From Theobroma cacao (lineage: Eukaryota; Streptophyta; Magnoliopsida; Malvales; Malvaceae), in contig NC_030855.1 in NCBI RefSeq assembly GCF_000208745.1, forward strand, positions 12,077,088 to 12,141,087: a stretch of 64,000 nt of DNA, in the 5' to 3' direction. Positions 62,344 to 64,000 of the stretch are shown one piece after another (within the stretch, counting starts at the first letter, position 1; every line of letters starts with the position of its first letter). The notes beneath the pieces are model-generated. The model saw only the letters and a program-made list of their open reading frames with translations. It ran no database searches and had not been told where the DNA came from. Both the position numbers and the translations under genes were made by a program.

Positions 62344-62815
62344 ATGTCTAGAAAAGATGGCAGTCCTGATACCCTTTATAGTACTAGCGAGGGATTGCTA
62401 GATTTCGCTGCTCGTAGACGATATGAGCTCAAGGGTGAAAGCGTAATAAGTAACCTGACCCGATTTTTGAGTGGATCGGTTCCCCCAAAAGGTAAACCAC
62501 TATTTAAGAGCTTGAGGAGTCTCGCAAGACTAGTGTGTAATGAAATCAATATGAGGAAAAAGAAGACGAACAAGATGGGAAAAAGGACTACCAGTAATTA
62601 TAGTATTATGAAGGTATCTGTATCTGTGTCCGACACTTCCCTCTTAGTTGTGGGAGAGGTCCTATACTTGTTAGTAATGAGGAATTTGAGAGGCAGCAAC
62701 AAGTTCAGATTAAGGATAAAATGGGAAATTCTCAAGATAAAGAGAAAGACCCGAAAGAGGATTCGTCAATGTGCTCAGATCAAGGTGACGAGGATCCTAA
62801 ACACACTTAATATTT
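62344..62815 (+). pseudogene. B element homologue of the short gag-position ORF
   Basis: The ATG at 62344 gives MSRKDGSPDTLYSTSEGLLD, matching the start of the A element ORF (MSRRGGSPDT...). Further on, the reading frame that keeps the homology shifts: near 62610 another frame gives VRHFP. Later that frame gives VSNEEFERQQQ, corresponding to VSDEECRRIQQ, followed by a charged tail rich in Asp, Glu and Lys up to a stop near 62810. The long open frame to 62937 is therefore only partly the ancestral frame. The copy is frameshifted, but conservation between families A and B is clear at both ends. Function unknown. Confidence 0.6.
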
Positions 62816-63205
62816 TCGTTGAAGTTCGTATCACTTTAAGTGTAGGCAGATGCAGTGTAAGGGAAATAGTAGTAGTTATCTGTACAAAGGACATAAGAGC
62901 TTGGCTTTTATTTTCATGTGACTTGAACGGATTATAAAGTAGCTGTTTAAATGACTGGATGTGTATGGTAATCTTTTGGTATGATAGAGGTAAACTAGCA
63001 ATACAATTATCAAGGGAGGATATTCACCTAAGTGGCATGGTTGGTCACCTTAGATAATTATTAAGGATCGACGTAGAAAGTCATTAATGGTACAAACAAC
63101 TACGAGACCTGACAAATGATTACCAATTAATCATGGAAAGGTGAAATTTGAAATCCCAATTACAGTTACAATTTGGAAGAATATAGGAGAAATCAAAAAG
63201 GCTAT
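62816..63205 (+). mobile_element. Internal region of B element
   Basis: Non-coding; the stretch around 62960-63100 (aagggaggatattcacctaagtggcatggttg) is recognisably homologous to the reverse complement of the A element internal region near 56700-56760. It ends where another LTR begins at 63206. Confidence 0.6.
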
Positions 63206-64000
63206 TGTCACGACCCAAATTCCAGGCCATGACCGATGCATGGGCCCAATGGACGTAGTCCACTAAGCCCAAGTAAGCCTATTAATCTGACATGGTCATC
63301 ATTCCATCACAAACTACTAAGTCACATTTTATGATTTAGAATCAAAATAATACTACACATTGCCATCTCATACTAGCATACCAAATAAGTGTATATACAC
63401 TGTCTACGACATATATCTTAACAATTTACATTATGTTCATCTATACACAAAAAAAAAATACTCAACTTCTAGTGGAAGGACTCGAACGAATGTACAACTA
63501 CTAAATGCCGAGACACCTACCAAAAGATGGATATAAATCTACAAGGACACCTCGTCCTAGTTACCGGCTACCTCGTGATCTGAAAACATGAAGTTGAAAA
63601 TAGTGAGTATAAACCCAATGAGTGAACAAGGAAGGGAACAAGCAACCATAAGGAAGAATTTCAAATCATGATGCACTTGTTTTGAAACAATGCAATTTAA
63701 TTTCATTCATATTAAAAACTCCTCATTAAACCCTTATATGATTAGTCAATTGGTAATGAGGAACCCACACATAACAAATAATTTGAAAAAAATGAAGGCT
63801 TCAGTGATACACCAATAAGACAAATGTGATGACGAATCTTTCCGCTGCAGCGACGTTGGAATTAAGGTATTAGCCGAACGTGGGTTTCTCAACTGGCCAA
63901 AGGTTTTTCACTAAACCACCTCATTTTAAACTTATCTCATTTAATCCTTAATGTTGGCAGTCCATGCCTAGATATGGTAGCAAAGAAGTGAAAAATAAGG
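63206..64000 (-). mobile_element. Type B LTR, minus strand, cut by window end
   Basis: Begins tgtcacgacccaaattccag, identical in its first 20 bases to 3501, and follows that copy to the window edge. An intron 2 acceptor (gatctgaaaacatgaag) is near 63577. A single CGCTGCAGCG palindrome is at about 63841-63850. The five bases before it, gctat, would be its target duplication if the other copy lies beyond 64000. Only the U5-side 795 bp is visible. Confidence 0.8.

Noticed and set aside
62376..62573. 65-codon minus-strand ORF
   Set aside because: Antisense to the B element's gag-position ORF.

Overview
The window looks like plant nuclear heterochromatin built almost entirely from nested LTR retrotransposons. 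I see no intact host gene, no rRNA or tRNA gene and no CRISPR array. The Ty3/gypsy Tekay/Del-like pol, the Ty1/copia gag, a Sirevirus-type copia pol with an envelope-like ORF, and primer-binding sites for plant initiator tRNA-Met all point to an angiosperm, probably a eudicot. A Malvaceae-like genome is possible, but I cannot prove it from the sequence.

Three related gypsy LTR families dominate. Type A has LTRs of about 3.0 kb: 526-3502, 8918-11938, 18399-21393, 24560-26835, 29210-32357, 50300-52856 and 57797-61262. Type B carries palindromic repeats and a minisatellite: 3501-6394, 34299-36077, 37259-39773, 48051-50299 plus 61263-62105, and 63206 to the window end. Type D carries a 48-49 bp minisatellite: 7272-14065 and about 15590-33019. 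They share termini ending in gggtcrtgaca and, most strikingly, a shared leader blueprint: TATA box, short exon, intron 1, a 70-100 nt exon, and a large intron 2 holding the minisatellites.

Left and middle (about 6.4-42.6 kb): a Ty1/copia element provides the substrate (primer-binding site at 6422, leader, gag at 36305-37110). A D element is inserted at 7272-33019. It holds a solo A LTR with target duplication GTTAA and a compound A block (18399-32357) in which a minus-strand non-autonomous element meets a plus-strand, pol-bearing, 5'-truncated element at 26835/26836. Two solo B LTRs (34299-36077 with TSD GTTTC; 37259-39773 with a near-match TSD) also interrupt the copia element.

Right (42.6-64 kb): a minus-strand Sirevirus-like copia element (LTR 42581-43739, envelope-like ORF 44461-46378, RT/RNase H 46769-48050) is interrupted by a plus-strand B element starting at 48051. 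The B element's 5' LTR is interrupted by a two-LTR minus-strand A element (50300-61262, TSD TATAT), and its internal region is interrupted by another B LTR at 63206. The A and B elements here are apparently non-autonomous. In place of a recognisable gag-pol they carry a short conserved ORF starting MSRRGGSPDT with two VVRHxPPGxG motifs.

Two places (N at 56566; N-run 58420-58512) have duplicated flanks and are best read as assembly artefacts.
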